Assembly: GCA_943349825.1 (NCBI GenBank)
Contig: CALQZQ010000004.1
Location: 1-51,865 of the forward strand
DNA: 51,865 nt
Source: Candidatus Peribacteria bacterium
GTDB taxonomy: Bacteria; Patescibacteriota; Gracilibacteria; UBA1369; 2-02-FULL-48-14
Direction: 5' to 3'
Of the stretch, positions 15,124-25,286 are shown in pieces. The notes under the pieces are model-generated. The model was not told the origin of the DNA, made no database searches, and saw only the letters and a program-made list of their open reading frames with translations. Position 1 is the first letter of the stretch. Each line of letters opens with the position of its first letter. The translations under genes were made by a program, and so were the position numbers.

Positions 15124-15993
15124 TTAGACCGTTTCTTTTTGGTCGTCCATTGGACCTGTAGGTTTCATTGTTACTTCTGGTCCTACAGCTTCTGCTTCTG
15201 CATTGTGTTGAGCCATGCGTGCCGCTTGTACTTCCACGCTTTGGCGTTTCACTTCAGCGCGTACCTCAGTCATGAGCTTGGAGGCCCACTCGGCTGGCTT
15301 TGCGGCCAGACCCGCTCCTTTTCCTACGGTATCGAGAACAGGTTTGAGTGGTTCGAGTGTCGGGATAGCTAGAGCGATCCAACCCAAGACTTTTGCACCG
15401 GTAGCGGCCACTTTGAGTCCTTTTGCAGCCATTTCATCAATAGATTTGGCTTCTTCCTCACTGCATTCGAGCAGACCGAGACTACAATACATTTGAACGA
15501 CTGCGGGGGTAAAGTCGCCGATGTCTAGGTTTTCAGGTTTGTAGGTTTTGCGTTTGAAGAAGTGCCAGGTGTTTTCAGCCATTTCCAACATGGGCAGGGT
15601 GTTGGCCTTAGCCATGGCCAGCATCTTCCAGATTAGGCTGTTCCCTTTGAGGAATTCGGAGCGGCCTTCTGGAGTGAGTTCGTTCCAGACGTAATTCAAC
15701 TTCCACGCTTCGGTTCCTTCTACATTCATGTCGGCTTCAATGGCCATGGCCTTTCCGACGAGTTGATTTTTGATGACGTCTTTAGCGTAAGCTTCGGCGC
15801 CGGTTTTTTTGGCGAGCTCAGCCCCGGCTTTGGTTTTACCTTCCAGATCTTTCCAAACGTCTTGTTTGTTTAAAGTAACGTCATCGTTGTCGCCACTTTC
15901 GGACGTAGTATCCGTTGATTCGCTGTCACCTGTAGGAGCAGCGGGCACGTCAATATCGTTATCCACTTCTGGACCTGAGTTTGAGTCAGACAT
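15124..15993 (-). CDS. Hypothetical protein with acidic low-complexity N-terminus
   Basis: 289 residues. Residues 1-40 are almost only Asp/Glu/Ser/Thr/Pro/Ala (VDNDIDVPAAPTGDSESTD). A helical body follows (about 45-165), then a hydrophobic stretch (about 195-220, VAATGAKVLGWIALAIPTLE) and a helical C-terminus (ASKLMTEVRAEVKRQSVEVQ). No signal peptide. Not recognised. Its leader just before the ATG (CCCCAAAGCTCT) is shared with two other unknown genes in this window (30160-30498 and 30535-30915), a hint that they are regulated or translated alike. Confidence 0.7.
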   Translation of the reverse strand: MSDSNSGPEVDNDIDVPAAPTGDSESTDTTSESGDNDDVTLNKQDVWKDLEGKTKAGAELAKKTGAEAYAKDVIKNQLVGKAMAIEADMNVEGTEAWKLNYVWNELTPEGRSEFLKGNSLIWKMLAMAKANTLPMLEMAENTWHFFKRKTYKPENLDIGDFTPAVVQMYCSLGLLECSEEEAKSIDEMAAKGLKVAATGAKVLGWIALAIPTLEPLKPVLDTVGKGAGLAAKPAEWASKLMTEVRAEVKRQSVEVQAARMAQHNAEAEAVGPEVTMKPTGPMDDQKETV

Positions 15994-16022
15994 AGAGCTT
16001 TGGGGTTAAAAAGCCTTATAAC

Positions 16023-16051
16023 AGAATACGTCTACGCCTTAATTTTGTCAA
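16023..16051 (-). promoter_or_regulatory. Promoter of the 289-residue hypothetical gene
   Basis: TTGACA (16046-16051, full consensus), 17-nt spacer, TATTCT (16023-16028), inside the last codons of gltX. Leader about 23 nt. Confidence 0.7.
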
Positions 16052-17462
16052 GGGCGGTGCGGAGGCGCTTGAGGGAGAGCTCTTTGCCCATCACTCGTAG
16101 GAGTTCGAAGACGCCGGGGGAGTATTCCTCGTTGGTGAGGGCCACTCGAAGTGGCCAGAGCATTTGGCCGTTTTTCACGCCCATTTTTTCGATGACTTTG
16201 GTGAGGCATTCTTTGATGGCGTCGTCGGTGTAATCGTTCAGAGTTTCGAGGGCAGGGAGGGCTTGTTCCAGGGCGAGTGCCACCATAGCCTTGTCCACTT
16301 TCATTTTTTCACTGAGGAAAAGAGCTTCGTTGTAGTCGAGGTTCTCGAGCAGGAAGGGGCGGAGCATGGCGGGGCCGTCGTTCAAGCTTTTCATGCGGGT
16401 TTGCACGGAGGCCACGAAGGTGAGGAACTGATCGTTGAGCAGGTTTTTGGAGAACCAGGGTTCGCGTTCGAGCAGGGGCATGATGAGCTCGGCAAGATCC
16501 TTGGGCGATTTTTCGCGCATGTAATGTCCGTTGAGCCAATCGAGTTTTTCCAGATTGAAAACAGCGCCCCCTTTTTGAACGCGATCCAGACTGAAGCGTT
16601 CCACGAGCTGATCTAGGGTAAAGAGCTCTTCTTCTGTGCCGGGGTTCCAACCGAGAAAAGCGATGAAATTGAGGATGGCTTCTTTCAAATAGCCTTTCTT
16701 AATATAGTCTTCGGCAGCCACATCGCCTTGGCGCTTCGAAAGTTTGGTGCGGTCTGGGTTGAGGAGCAGCGGGAGATGCGCGAAAGTGGGGGGAGTCCAA
16801 CCGAGGTCACGGTAGAGCCAGATGTGTTTGGGGGTGGAAGGCAGCCATTCTTCGCCGCGGATCACGTGGGTGATGCCCATGTCGTGGTCGTCTACGACGT
16901 TGGCGAGGTGATAAGTGGGGAAGCCGTCGGATTTGATGAGGACTTGGTCGTCCACATCGCGACCGTGGAAACGCATTTCGTCACGAATGAGATCCGTGAA
17001 AGTGACTTCTTCGTAGGGAATGAATTGCCGTATGACGAAAGGCACTTTGGCATCGAGTTTGGCCTGCATTTTTTCAGGGTTGAGCTCGCGGCAACGACGA
17101 TCGTATTTGGGGGCGATTTTGCGGGCGGTTTGGTCGGCGCGCATTTGTTCGAGGTCTTCCTCGGTGCAGAAACAGCGGTAGGCTTTGCCTTCGTCCAGGA
17201 GTTGATTCGCGAATTTGCGGTAGAGTTCGGTGCGCTGGGATTGGAAGTAGGGGCCTTCGTCCCAGTTCAAATCAAAAAATTTCAGGACTTCTTGCAGGCT
17301 TTCTACGGATCCTTCTACAAAGCGTTTTTGATCGGTGTCCTCGATGCGCAAAATGAATTTGCCTTTATTTTGACGGGCAAATAAATAAGCGTAGAGCGCC
17401 GTGCGGAGTCCGCCGACGTGCAAGAAACCTGTGGGGGATGGGGCGAAACGTGTAACAACCAT
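16032..17462 (-). CDS. gltX: Glutamyl-tRNA synthetase
   Basis: 476 residues. Class I synthetase charging tRNA-Glu (and possibly tRNA-Gln, if the organism uses GatCAB). HIGH region in RFAPSPTGFLHVGGLRTALY (residues 5-24), DTDQKRFVEGS, the conserved block HLANVVDDHDMGITHVIRGE and the KMSKS-type loop RTKLSKRQGDV (about 240). The C-terminal helical anticodon-binding domain is complete. The ATG at 17462 is preceded by a promoter whose -10 box is six nt upstream, with no Shine-Dalgarno sequence. Confidence 0.97.
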   Translation of the reverse strand: MVVTRFAPSPTGFLHVGGLRTALYAYLFARQNKGKFILRIEDTDQKRFVEGSVESLQEVLKFFDLNWDEGPYFQSQRTELYRKFANQLLDEGKAYRCFCTEEDLEQMRADQTARKIAPKYDRRCRELNPEKMQAKLDAKVPFVIRQFIPYEEVTFTDLIRDEMRFHGRDVDDQVLIKSDGFPTYHLANVVDDHDMGITHVIRGEEWLPSTPKHIWLYRDLGWTPPTFAHLPLLLNPDRTKLSKRQGDVAAEDYIKKGYLKEAILNFIAFLGWNPGTEEELFTLDQLVERFSLDRVQKGGAVFNLEKLDWLNGHYMREKSPKDLAELIMPLLEREPWFSKNLLNDQFLTFVASVQTRMKSLNDGPAMLRPFLLENLDYNEALFLSEKMKVDKAMVALALEQALPALETLNDYTDDAIKECLTKVIEKMGVKNGQMLWPLRVALTNEEYSPGVFELLRVMGKELSLKRLRTALDKIKA

Positions 17463-17468
17463 GCGCCT

Positions 17469-17497
17469 AGTGAAGCAGGAAATGGACTTGTCGTCAA
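17469..17497 (-). promoter_or_regulatory. Promoter of gltX
   Basis: TTGACG (17492-17497), 17-nt spacer, TTCACT (17469-17474), then six nt to the ATG. Would give a leaderless or nearly leaderless mRNA. Confidence 0.5.
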
Positions 17498-17537
17498 AAG
17501 GGTTTAGACTGCCTTCTGACCTTTATCCTTTGCCCGT

Positions 17538-18587
17538 ATGTCTAGATTTCCTCTTTGTCGCTCCCTTTTGTTTTTAGCCCTCGCGCTTTCTCTAAGCGCT
17601 TGTCAGGCAGCGCCAGTGGAAACCACGGTGCAGACGCCTACGGTGGATACGACCGACGTGGAAATTCCTTCCACCCCTCAAACCTATGTTGCTTTCGTCC
17701 TCAATACCCACGATTGGGTTTTTCCTGAAGACAGTGCGGCTTCCTTAAATAAGGTGATCGATATTCACGAGCAATATCAGGTTCCGGTGGATATTTATTT
17801 GACCGATCCAATGGTGCAGCTCTATGTGAACAGTTATCCGGATTTGATCGAGCGTTTGAAAACATCGCCTTATGTGGCGGTGTCTTATCATACGCGTCCA
17901 CCCTCTCCCTATGCATCGAGCTTTGATTTTTTGCATTTGGATCAGATGAGTGAGGAAGATCGTTACGACACGATTTATGAGTATGAAACTCACGCGATGG
18001 ATCTTTCTACGGGGGAAACGACCAGTGCTCCAGGAGGCTATGCCTACTTGAAAGAACTCATGGGTTATGCTCCTTATGTGGTGTCCTCTTTGTCTTCGCC
18101 TTCCGTTCAAGCTACGGTGAATGAGGTGTGGAAGAATATGGGTGCACGCTTCACTTTGGTGCATGGTACAGAAACCACTTTGGGCGATGAGAAAAATGGG
18201 CTTTATCTCCGCCCTGAAACAGTGGAGGTGAAGGGCTACGAACAGGCTGGCAAATCTTCGGCGGAAGAGGTAGTGATGGCGGCGATGGGAGAGATTGTAG
18301 ATCCTTCGAAGGATGCCTTTATCAATATCAAGTGGCATGAAGACAACTACTACGCCAGTGGAACTCCTTGGAATAACGTTTATTTTGAAGATGGCGATGC
18401 GCATGGAGGAGCGTTTTTAACACCACCGTGGGACACGAGTGTGGGAGTTCCTACCACGAAACGAAAAACGGTCGTTCAAGTAGCGAGCCAGTGGCAGCTT
18501 TACGAAGACTTGGTGAAATATGCGTCTGAACACGCGGACACTCTCACGGCTATCAACGCTAAGGATTTAGTCGAGATGCTTCCCTAA
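17538..18587 (+). CDS. Lipoprotein with deacetylase-like (NodB-type) domain
   Basis: 349 residues. Lipobox LSLSACQ (Cys22). A Thr/Pro linker is followed by a domain of about 300 residues starting VAFVLNTHDWVFPEDSAASL. Features such as HEQYQVPVDIYLTDPM, LIERLKTSPYVAVSYHTRPP and MGYAP resemble the alternating strand/helix pattern of polysaccharide-deacetylase-type barrels, with His in SYHTRPP and THDW as possible metal ligands. The fold call is tentative. It is clearly paralogous to the C-terminal half of the protein at 25287-26744 (for example VIDIHEQYxVPVDIYL and LIERLKTS in both). Probably acts on cell-surface glycan. Confidence 0.75.
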   Translation: MSRFPLCRSLLFLALALSLSACQAAPVETTVQTPTVDTTDVEIPSTPQTYVAFVLNTHDWVFPEDSAASLNKVIDIHEQYQVPVDIYLTDPMVQLYVNSYPDLIERLKTSPYVAVSYHTRPPSPYASSFDFLHLDQMSEEDRYDTIYEYETHAMDLSTGETTSAPGGYAYLKELMGYAPYVVSSLSSPSVQATVNEVWKNMGARFTLVHGTETTLGDEKNGLYLRPETVEVKGYEQAGKSSAEEVVMAAMGEIVDPSKDAFINIKWHEDNYYASGTPWNNVYFEDGDAHGGAFLTPPWDTSVGVPTTKRKTVVQVASQWQLYEDLVKYASEHADTLTAINAKDLVEMLP

Positions 18588-18853
18588 GCTTTGGGCATTT
18601 TTCCGCTGATCAGGGCGTAAAGTCCCAGACCCAGAAAAGCCAGGGCGCAGGCTAGCAGCCATTTTGTCGTGAATCCCTCTTGGGTCCAGAAATAAACGTT
18701 GATCGCGGAGAAGATGATTCCTAAAATGAGTAGTACGATTCCACCTCTTCTGGCATTCGTGATGCTTTCGGGGAGATGGGGAGAGGCTTTCAGTTTATTT
18801 TGTCGATCCAGTTCGACTTGATACTTTTTTTTGAGGGATGTTTTCCAGCTCAT
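18584..18853 (-). CDS. Small protein with two membrane helices
   Basis: 89 residues. A basic amphipathic N-terminus (SWKTSLKKKYQVELDRQNKL) is followed by two membrane segments (about 38-56, GIVLLILGIIFSAINVYFW; and 64-82, WLLACALAFLGLGLYALIS). Not recognised. It lies 10 nt behind the endonuclease/phosphatase-family gene and overlaps the convergent lipoprotein gene by 4 bp. Confidence 0.7.
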   Translation of the reverse strand: MSWKTSLKKKYQVELDRQNKLKASPHLPESITNARRGGIVLLILGIIFSAINVYFWTQEGFTTKWLLACALAFLGLGLYALISGKMPKA

Positions 18854-18863
18854 ATAGCGAGGT

Positions 18864-19778
18864 TTAGAGACTAAAAGTGAGTAAAATACCCAGGTGATCT
18901 GAATCGATAGACTGAGTGGTTTTGAAATCTTGCACCTGCAGGCTGGGGCTCACCAGGGCGTGATCGATGGGGAGCCAGAAGAGCGGGTTGTGGGCCTGCC
19001 AGGTAGGAACGAGTCCGAAGCCGAGGCGGGCGTCCACCAGGCCGCTGTCTTCGAGAAGCTGGGAAAAATAAGGAGACCAGGGAGTGGTGTTGAAGTCGCC
19101 CATCACGATGAGCGGCACGTTACTGGTGTGGGCGAGGCGGGCGATTTCATCGAACTGAGCGTTGCGGTCCGCGGCCCAACTGGGGGTGAGAGGGGCGTCT
19201 GGGTGCACGCCGAGGACTTGGTAAGAAAGGTCGTCGGGAGTGAAGACGAGTCCGGTTTGAATGCCGAGCGGAACTTCGTGGAAGCTTCCCGGAATGCGGC
19301 TGGCGATCAAGGTGCCATGGACCCCCGTGATGTGGCTGAGGTGGAGGTAGGGGTAGTCTCTGCGCAGTTTTTCTTTGGCCGTTTTCCAGAATTCACCGGC
19401 TTCCACCACAATGATGATGTCGGGATTTTCTTCCTGCACTAATGTGACGAATTGATCTATGTTGGTGTTTTCGTAGTAGAAGTTTTGAGAAAGGATTTTC
19501 GGCGTGGAGCCTTCTGTTGTGGCTGGTTGCGGCGCGTTGAGATAGGGCATGAACAGAGCCAGGTTCATGCTGACCATGGCCGCCCAAATGAGGGCGGTTT
19601 TGAAGTGTTTTTGCGCGAGGGCGAGGAATCCGAACAGAGTACCGAGAACTGCGTAGTAAACAGCGTAGTGAGTGAAGAGCTCGAAGAACCACCAGGTTTT
19701 TGAGAGGGCCACGAAGACTTCGATGGCTAGGGCGGTGAAGAGAATGAGATGAAGGAACTTCTTGAGCATGGCTTGCAT
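18864..19778 (-). CDS. Membrane-anchored endonuclease/exonuclease/phosphatase-family protein
   Basis: 304 residues. Three N-terminal membrane helices (about 7-25, 36-55, 60-80) precede an extracytoplasmic EEP catalytic domain. The Mg2+ and catalytic residues are visible: Asn in LSQNFYYEN, Glu in VVEAGEFW, His in LGVHPDAP, Asp/Asn in VMGDFNTTPWSP, PIDHALVS and the final SDHLGI. Members of this family are DNases, sphingomyelinases or inositol phosphatases; membrane anchoring suggests an outside substrate such as DNA or phospholipid headgroups. In a CPR cell, surface nuclease activity could help nucleotide scavenging (inference). Confidence 0.88.
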   Translation of the reverse strand: MQAMLKKFLHLILFTALAIEVFVALSKTWWFFELFTHYAVYYAVLGTLFGFLALAQKHFKTALIWAAMVSMNLALFMPYLNAPQPATTEGSTPKILSQNFYYENTNIDQFVTLVQEENPDIIIVVEAGEFWKTAKEKLRRDYPYLHLSHITGVHGTLIASRIPGSFHEVPLGIQTGLVFTPDDLSYQVLGVHPDAPLTPSWAADRNAQFDEIARLAHTSNVPLIVMGDFNTTPWSPYFSQLLEDSGLVDARLGFGLVPTWQAHNPLFWLPIDHALVSPSLQVQDFKTTQSIDSDHLGILLTFSL

Positions 19779-19823
19779 TTTAACCGAGGATGTTTTAAGA
19801 ATGAAGGCTTATTCATCTCAGAC

Positions 19824-20192
19824 ATGGATTTTAAAGAGATTTTTCGGACGCCTCAGCCCCCTGATTTGATTGGAGGAAGGGTGTTTAAAGGTTTTAAGGG
19901 AAAATGTTGGCCTGAGGAGCTTGAAGATCTTCACCAGAGTGTTCTGCGAGTTTTGATCAAGGCCGCTCCTGCTGGGACTAGCGGGCTGCTTTTTAAAGGC
20001 ACTACCGAGGCTCGGCTCTATGATTTCTATTGCTTTGTACCTGGTGTAGCTCCGGTTTCACGCAGTTTTGTTTCTTTGGATTACAGGGAAGGATCGGTGC
20101 GGTTTTTTGTTGGGGTTTATGCCCCTTTTGATCGGGAAGCGAGCTTGAAGCAAGAGTTGGATGCTTTGTTCAAACAAAAGATTAAAATATAA
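19824..20192 (+). CDS. Hypothetical protein, 122 residues
   Basis: Start chosen at ATG 19824 (MDFKEIFRTPQPP), since an upstream in-frame start would overlap the divergent gene. Soluble, alpha/beta, with LIGGRVFKGFKGKCWPEEL, LYDFYCFVPGVAP and a final helix REASLKQELDALFKQK. Not recognised. It is followed after 52 nt by ftsK on the same strand. Confidence 0.65.
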   Translation: MDFKEIFRTPQPPDLIGGRVFKGFKGKCWPEELEDLHQSVLRVLIKAAPAGTSGLLFKGTTEARLYDFYCFVPGVAPVSRSFVSLDYREGSVRFFVGVYAPFDREASLKQELDALFKQKIKI

Positions 20193-20204
20193 GTGGTATG
20201 CTAG

Positions 20205-20233
20205 TTGGCAGCGCCATTAAGTTCTGCTAACCT
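20205..20233 (+). promoter_or_regulatory. Promoter of ftsK
   Basis: TTGGCA (20205-20210), 17-nt spacer, TAACCT (20228-20233), 11 nt before the ATG at 20245, so a leader of only about five nt. The -10 match is weak. Confidence 0.4.
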
Positions 20234-20244
20234 TTTCAAGCATT

Positions 20245-22485
20245 ATGGTACGAAGAAAAGCCTATCGTCGACGGTCCCGCAAGAAGGATTCTGCTCTCAA
20301 GTTTGAGGTGGAGACTCATATTGTGCGGGAAATCTGGGCGGTTTTGTATTTGGCCTTGGCCGCGCTCACCTGGCTTTCGCTCAATCAGAGTTTGGGGACA
20401 CTGGGGGATTTGTGGGTCTCTGTTTTGAACCCGGTTTTTGGAATCGGAATGGGTGCGGTGCCTTTTGCACTGCTCTTCATGGGCGTGTCTGTGTTTTTGT
20501 CTAAAGAGGTGCAGTGGGGTCTCGCGCGGTTCACGGGCTTATTTTTGCTTGCGGTCTCTGTGCTCGGTTTTGTCCACATGGGACTTCCCGCGGATGCGGA
20601 TCTTTTGGAGGCTGCTGAGAAAGGAGAGGCTGGGGGTTATATTGGTTTCGTTTCCAGTTTCATTTTCACGGCGGCGTTTGGTCGCATTGGTGCGGACGTG
20701 CTTTTGGCCGCCACATTTTTGATTGGAGTTTTGCTCACGATGCAAATCAGTTTGGGTTCCATTGCTCGCTTGATCATGCCCACCCCCAAAATGATGCGCA
20801 AAGTGATTGAAGTGGCCACGCCTGAATTTGTGACCATCGACCGTGTGAACGAAGAAGACGACATCAAGATTGTGAAACTCGACGATGCGCCCGCCAAAGA
20901 AACTCAAGCCCTCACGCTGCGTGAAATGAGTTTGAAAGAAGTGGAAGAGCGTTTGAAAAAAGAAGACGAAGATGATGGCGAAGTAGAGTTTGTGAAGCCT
21001 TCCAAAAAGAAAGCGGCGAAGGACGAAGCGATTGTGGTGGAGCAAGCGGTAACTGCTACCGAAATGGATGGCGAGTGGGCGTACCCCACCATGGATTTGC
21101 TCGAAGCCAGCAAGGAAACTTATGATGTGAATCAGAGTGATTTGAAGCGCAAGGCGGACATGATTCGGACGAAGTTGGAACAATTTGGTATCAACGTGAG
21201 CATGCAAGAAGTGCACGTGGGACCGACCGTGGTGCAGTACACGCTGCGACCTGCGGATGGAGTGAAACTTTCAAAAATCACTTCGCTGAAAAATGACATC
21301 GCGCTCGCGCTCGCGGCGCCTGCGGTGCGTATTGAGGCACCGATCCCCGGGAAGTCCTTGGTGGGAATCGAAATCCCGAATGTGTCGCGTGCCACTGTGC
21401 ATTTGCGTGAAATCATGGAGACCGATGTATTCCGTAGCGAACCTTCGAAGTTGAAGATTCCTTTGGGCCGCGATGTTTCCGGAAAGCCCATGGTGGGGGA
21501 TCTCGCGAAGATGCCGCACCTTTTGATTGCGGGAGCTACGGGGTCCGGAAAGTCTGTTGGTTTGAATAGTTTCCTTTTGTCGTTTTTGTACAACAACTCG
21601 CCGAAGGATTTGCGCATGATCATGATCGATCCCAAGCAGGTGGAACTTTCCACCTACAATGGACTCCCGCATTTGCTCACGCCGGTGATCACGGATCCGG
21701 AGAAAGCGGCGACGGCGCTTCGCTGGGCTGTGGCGGAAATGAATCGCCGTTATAAAGTGTGCGCCGAAGCGGGACACCGCAATATTGCGGACTACAACGC
21801 AGACAAAAAGACGGCGGAGAAAATGCCAAAAATCATCATTGTGATCGACGAGTTGGCGGACCTCATGATGACGGCTCAGAAGGAAGTGGAAGCGTCCATT
21901 TGTCGTATTGCGCAGATGGCGCGTGCCGTGGGCATGCATTTGATTGTGGCGACTCAGCGTCCTTCCGTGGACGTTATTACGGGCCTCATCAAAGCGAATA
22001 TCCCCACGCGTATTGCGTTCACGGTGGCTTCTTCTGTGGATTCACGCACGATTTTGGATGGCCAAGGTGCGGAGGATTTGCTGGGAAATGGAGACATGCT
22101 TTATCTTTCCGGAACGATGGGTAAGCCCGTGCGTATTCAGGGAATTTATGTCTCTTCTAAGGAAATTGAAAAGGTCACGAATCGACTCAAGCTCACGCGT
22201 GAGCCGGATTACTCGCACGACATTACTTCCAAGGAAGCGGCGCGCCAGCCGGTGCAAGGCATGCCGAATGTTTCTGAAGAAAGCCAGACCGACGACGATT
22301 TGATGGCGGCTGCGGTGGAGTGTTTGAAGAAGAATCGCAAGGCTGCCTCGACCTCGTCCTTACAGCGCTATTTGCGCATTGGTTACTCTCGTGCGGCACG
22401 CATCATGGACATGCTGGAAGAAGCCGGTCTCATTGGGCCGCCGCAGGGCAGCAAGCCCAGGGATGTGTTTGTGAAGGAGGATTAA
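20245..22485 (+). CDS. ftsK: DNA translocase FtsK/SpoIIIE
   Basis: 746 residues. Hexameric ATPase that pumps DNA at the septum so that chromosomes clear the division site. Four N-terminal membrane helices (within 30-170), a charged linker (about 215-270), the beta subdomain with EVHVGPTVVQYTLRPADGVK, then the RecA-like motor with Walker A LIAGATGSGKSVGLNSF (about 430) and Walker B KIIIVIDELADLMM. The C-terminal gamma winged helix (about 685-740: KKNRKAASTSSLQRYLRIGY) would read KOPS/SRS-type orientation sequences. Complete and of typical length for a compact genome. Confidence 0.97.
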   Translation: MVRRKAYRRRSRKKDSALKFEVETHIVREIWAVLYLALAALTWLSLNQSLGTLGDLWVSVLNPVFGIGMGAVPFALLFMGVSVFLSKEVQWGLARFTGLFLLAVSVLGFVHMGLPADADLLEAAEKGEAGGYIGFVSSFIFTAAFGRIGADVLLAATFLIGVLLTMQISLGSIARLIMPTPKMMRKVIEVATPEFVTIDRVNEEDDIKIVKLDDAPAKETQALTLREMSLKEVEERLKKEDEDDGEVEFVKPSKKKAAKDEAIVVEQAVTATEMDGEWAYPTMDLLEASKETYDVNQSDLKRKADMIRTKLEQFGINVSMQEVHVGPTVVQYTLRPADGVKLSKITSLKNDIALALAAPAVRIEAPIPGKSLVGIEIPNVSRATVHLREIMETDVFRSEPSKLKIPLGRDVSGKPMVGDLAKMPHLLIAGATGSGKSVGLNSFLLSFLYNNSPKDLRMIMIDPKQVELSTYNGLPHLLTPVITDPEKAATALRWAVAEMNRRYKVCAEAGHRNIADYNADKKTAEKMPKIIIVIDELADLMMTAQKEVEASICRIAQMARAVGMHLIVATQRPSVDVITGLIKANIPTRIAFTVASSVDSRTILDGQGAEDLLGNGDMLYLSGTMGKPVRIQGIYVSSKEIEKVTNRLKLTREPDYSHDITSKEAARQPVQGMPNVSEESQTDDDLMAAAVECLKKNRKAASTSSLQRYLRIGYSRAARIMDMLEEAGLIGPPQGSKPRDVFVKED

Positions 22486-22554
22486 AAACATGTCAGGGAT
22501 TTGTCAGGTGTTTTTTGTTAGTGTGGTATTTAGCCTCTTTGCTGCACGGAAGGC

Positions 22555-25242
22555 CTAAGCCCCATGACACTTTTTATACTTCTTTCCACTGCCACAGGGG
22601 CAGGGATCGTTGCGGTCTGCTTTAGGAACGGAGGCCGCACGGGCGGGGCCTATGAGTTCGTCGTCGCTTTGGACGGGCTGGCCGGTTTTGGCGGAGATCA
22701 CGCGTACGGTGGGTTCAGCGTTTGGGCGCATGACCACGGGCATATCCGACATCACATTGCTGGGGATTTGGGATTCGGGTTTTTCGAGGCTGGGCTCTTG
22801 TAGGTTTTGCTCGATCGCTTCTTCGTTTGTTTTTTCCACGGGAGCCGGAGCCGGGCGCACCATTTGTACGTTGATCTTCACGTGGAAGAGCGCCTGCAGG
22901 GTTTCGCGGTCGATGCGGGCGATGAGTTCTTCAAACATGGCAAAGGCCTGGTTTTTGTATTCCACGAGTGGGTCGCGCTGGCCGTAACCGCTCAGGGAAA
23001 CGGCTTCCCGGAGGTCTTTGAGTTCGTCGATGTGACGCATCCACAGCATGTCGATGGTGCGGAGGAAAATGGCGCGTTCGGCGCGGCGCATGATGCTGGG
23101 TTCTGGCAGAGCCTTTTCTTTTTCTGCGTATTCGGATTCGAAATACTTGCTGATCGTGCGCATCACTTCTTCTTGAGCCAAAGGCTCGAGAGTTTCGAGG
23201 GCGAGGGGTGCTACGGGGCTGCGGTGCAGGGCGTTCACGACTTCCCAAATTTCCTTGAGATCGCCGGGATGAGAAAGCACGATTTTTTCGACTTCTTGTT
23301 CGATGAGCAAGAGCGCCTCATTTTTGAGATCTTCATTTTCAAGAATCGCACGGCGGCGTTTGTACATGATGTCGCGGTGGGTATTCATCACGGTGTCGTA
23401 TTCCACGAGGTGTTTGCGGATGTCGAAGTTGTGGCCTTCCACGCGACGCTGAGCGCCTTCAATGGATCGGCTGATGATGCCGTTTTCGATGGGCACGTCT
23501 TCGGGCAGGCCGAGTTTTTCCATGAGGCCGCGCATGCGGTCTCCTCCGAAAATACGCATGAGATCGTCTTCCATGGAAACGTAAAATACGCTGAGTCCGG
23601 GGTCGCCTTGGCGTCCGGCGCGTCCGCGGAGCTGGTTGTCGATGCGGCGGGATTCGTGGCGTTCGCTGCCGAAGATCACTAAGCCGCCGAGGTCTTTTAC
23701 GCCTTCACCCAATTTGATGTCGGTTCCACGACCGGCCATGTTGGTGGCGATGGTCACAGCGCCGCGTTGTCCGGCTCCGGCCACAATTTCCGCTTCTTTT
23801 TCGTGGAATTTGGCGTTCAAAACAGAATGCGGAATACCGCGGGCTTGAATCAGCTCGGAAAGGCGTTCGGATTTTTCCACGGAAATGGTTCCGATCAAAA
23901 CAGGTTGGCCTTTGTCGTGGAGTTCTTGCACGCGGTCGGCGATGGCGTTGAATTTCCCTTTCTCAGATTTGTAAATGGCGTCGGCTTTGTCTTCACGTTG
24001 CACGGGTTTGTTGGTGGGAATTTCTACGACTTCCAGACCGTAAATGGAACCGAATTCTTCTTCTTCTGTTTTAGCCGTTCCAGTCATTCCGGCGAGTTTT
24101 TTGAAGATGCGGAAATAATTTTGGAAAGTGATGGTGGCGAGGGTGCGGCTTTCTTTTTTCACAGCCACCATTTCTTTGGCTTCAATGGCTTGGTGTAGAC
24201 CTTGACCATAACGGCGACCGGGCATGAGGCGACCGGTGAATTCGTCTACAATCAGCACTTCGTTGTCGCGCACCATGTAATCCACGTCGCGTTTATAAAC
24301 GGCGTTGGCGCGCAGGGCTTGCTCGATGTGGTGCACTTCTTCAAAACCGCGTTCGGTGTAGATGTTTTCCACGCCCATGAGCTCTTCCATTTTGCGAATT
24401 CCTTCTTCGGTGAGAGTGGCCACGCGCTGTTTTTCGTCGATATTGTAGTGAACATTCACTTCGAGCATTTTTACGAGCTTGGAGTAGCTCATGTACTTTT
24501 CTGTGGATTCTTCGGCGGGGGCGGAAATGATGAGTGGGGTGCGGGCTTCGTCGATCAAGATGCTGTCCACTTCATCCACAATGGCGTAGTGCAGGTCGCG
24601 TTGAACGAGAGATTCCAAGTTGGGCGCCATGTTGTCGCGCAGGTAGTCGAAGCCGTATTCGTTGTTGGTTCCGTAGGTGATGTCTGCGGCGTAGGCGGCT
24701 TTTTTTGCGTCACGAGGCTGATCGTGAACCACCACGCCCACTTTCATTCCGAGGAAACGGTAGAGCCCGCCGATCCATTCGGCGTCGCGTTGAGCCAGAT
24801 AGTCGTTGACGGTGACCACATGCACTCCTTTGCATTCGAGAGCGTTGAGGTAGACGGGCAAACTGGAGACGAGGGTTTTTCCTTCTCCCGTGCGCATTTC
24901 GGCGATTTTGCCTTCGTGAAGCACCATGCCTCCGATGAGTTGCACGTCGTAGGGGATCATGTCCCAGGTGTAGTCGATGCCACGGATCTGCCAGCTTTTG
25001 CCCACCAGACGGCGAGCGGCATTTTTGACCAAGGCAAAGGCTTCTGGAAGCAGGGCATCTACAGATTCACCGTTACGGATGCGCTCTTTGAACTCTTCAG
25101 TTTTAAGGGGGATTTGTTCGTCGGTGAGTTCCTTCTGGTAGCGTTCTTCGATTTCATTGATCTGGGCTACCACTTTCGACATGCGCTTGATGGCCTTTTT
25201 TTGGGGATCTCCGACAATGGCGCTGAGTAGTTTTTGGAACAT
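22555..25242 (-). CDS. secA: Preprotein translocase ATPase SecA
   Basis: 895 residues. Drives secreted proteins through SecYEG by ATP hydrolysis. Walker [21 protein letters not shown] (about 116), [20 protein letters not shown], the motif V/VI blocks [15 protein letters not shown] and [17 protein letters not shown], and the C-terminal zinc finger [14 protein letters not shown] that binds SecB or phospholipid. The last linker is Pro/Glu-rich. The many signal-peptide proteins in this window (SLH proteins, lipoproteins, pilin-like subunits) are its probable clients. A weak promoter AAGACA-N17-TAAACT ends nine nt before the ATG. Confidence 0.98.
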   Translation of the reverse strand: MFQKLLSAIVGDPQKKAIKRMSKVVAQINEIEERYQKELTDEQIPLKTEEFKERIRNGESVDALLPEAFALVKNAARRLVGKSWQIRGIDYTWDMIPYDVQLIGGMVLHEGKIAEMRTGEGKTLVSSLPVYLNALECKGVHVVTVNDYLAQRDAEWIGGLYRFLGMKVGVVVHDQPRDAKKAAYAADITYGTNNEYGFDYLRDNMAPNLESLVQRDLHYAIVDEVDSILIDEARTPLIISAPAEESTEKYMSYSKLVKMLEVNVHYNIDEKQRVATLTEEGIRKMEELMGVENIYTERGFEEVHHIEQALRANAVYKRDVDYMVRDNEVLIVDEFTGRLMPGRRYGQGLHQAIEAKEMVAVKKESRTLATITFQNYFRIFKKLAGMTGTAKTEEEEFGSIYGLEVVEIPTNKPVQREDKADAIYKSEKGKFNAIADRVQELHDKGQPVLIGTISVEKSERLSELIQARGIPHSVLNAKFHEKEAEIVAGAGQRGAVTIATNMAGRGTDIKLGEGVKDLGGLVIFGSERHESRRIDNQLRGRAGRQGDPGLSVFYVSMEDDLMRIFGGDRMRGLMEKLGLPEDVPIENGIISRSIEGAQRRVEGHNFDIRKHLVEYDTVMNTHRDIMYKRRRAILENEDLKNEALLLIEQEVEKIVLSHPGDLKEIWEVVNALHRSPVAPLALETLEPLAQEEVMRTISKYFESEYAEKEKALPEPSIMRRAERAIFLRTIDMLWMRHIDELKDLREAVSLSGYGQRDPLVEYKNQAFAMFEELIARIDRETLQALFHVKINVQMVRPAPAPVEKTNEEAIEQNLQEPSLEKPESQIPSNVMSDMPVVMRPNAEPTVRVISAKTGQPVQSDDELIGPARAASVPKADRNDPCPCGSGKKYKKCHGA

Positions 25243-25286
25243 AGCGGGGGCAGTTTAACACGGCGCTGGGCTTGTGTCTTGCCTAT

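Noticed and set aside
17505-17510. TAGACT as -10 box for the lipoprotein gene at 17538
   Set aside because: No -35-like hexamer at 16-18 nt; not strong enough to list as a promoter.
22486-22554. Terminator between ftsK and secA
   Set aside because: A T-run exists but no convincing stem; the convergent genes may simply share U-rich DNA.
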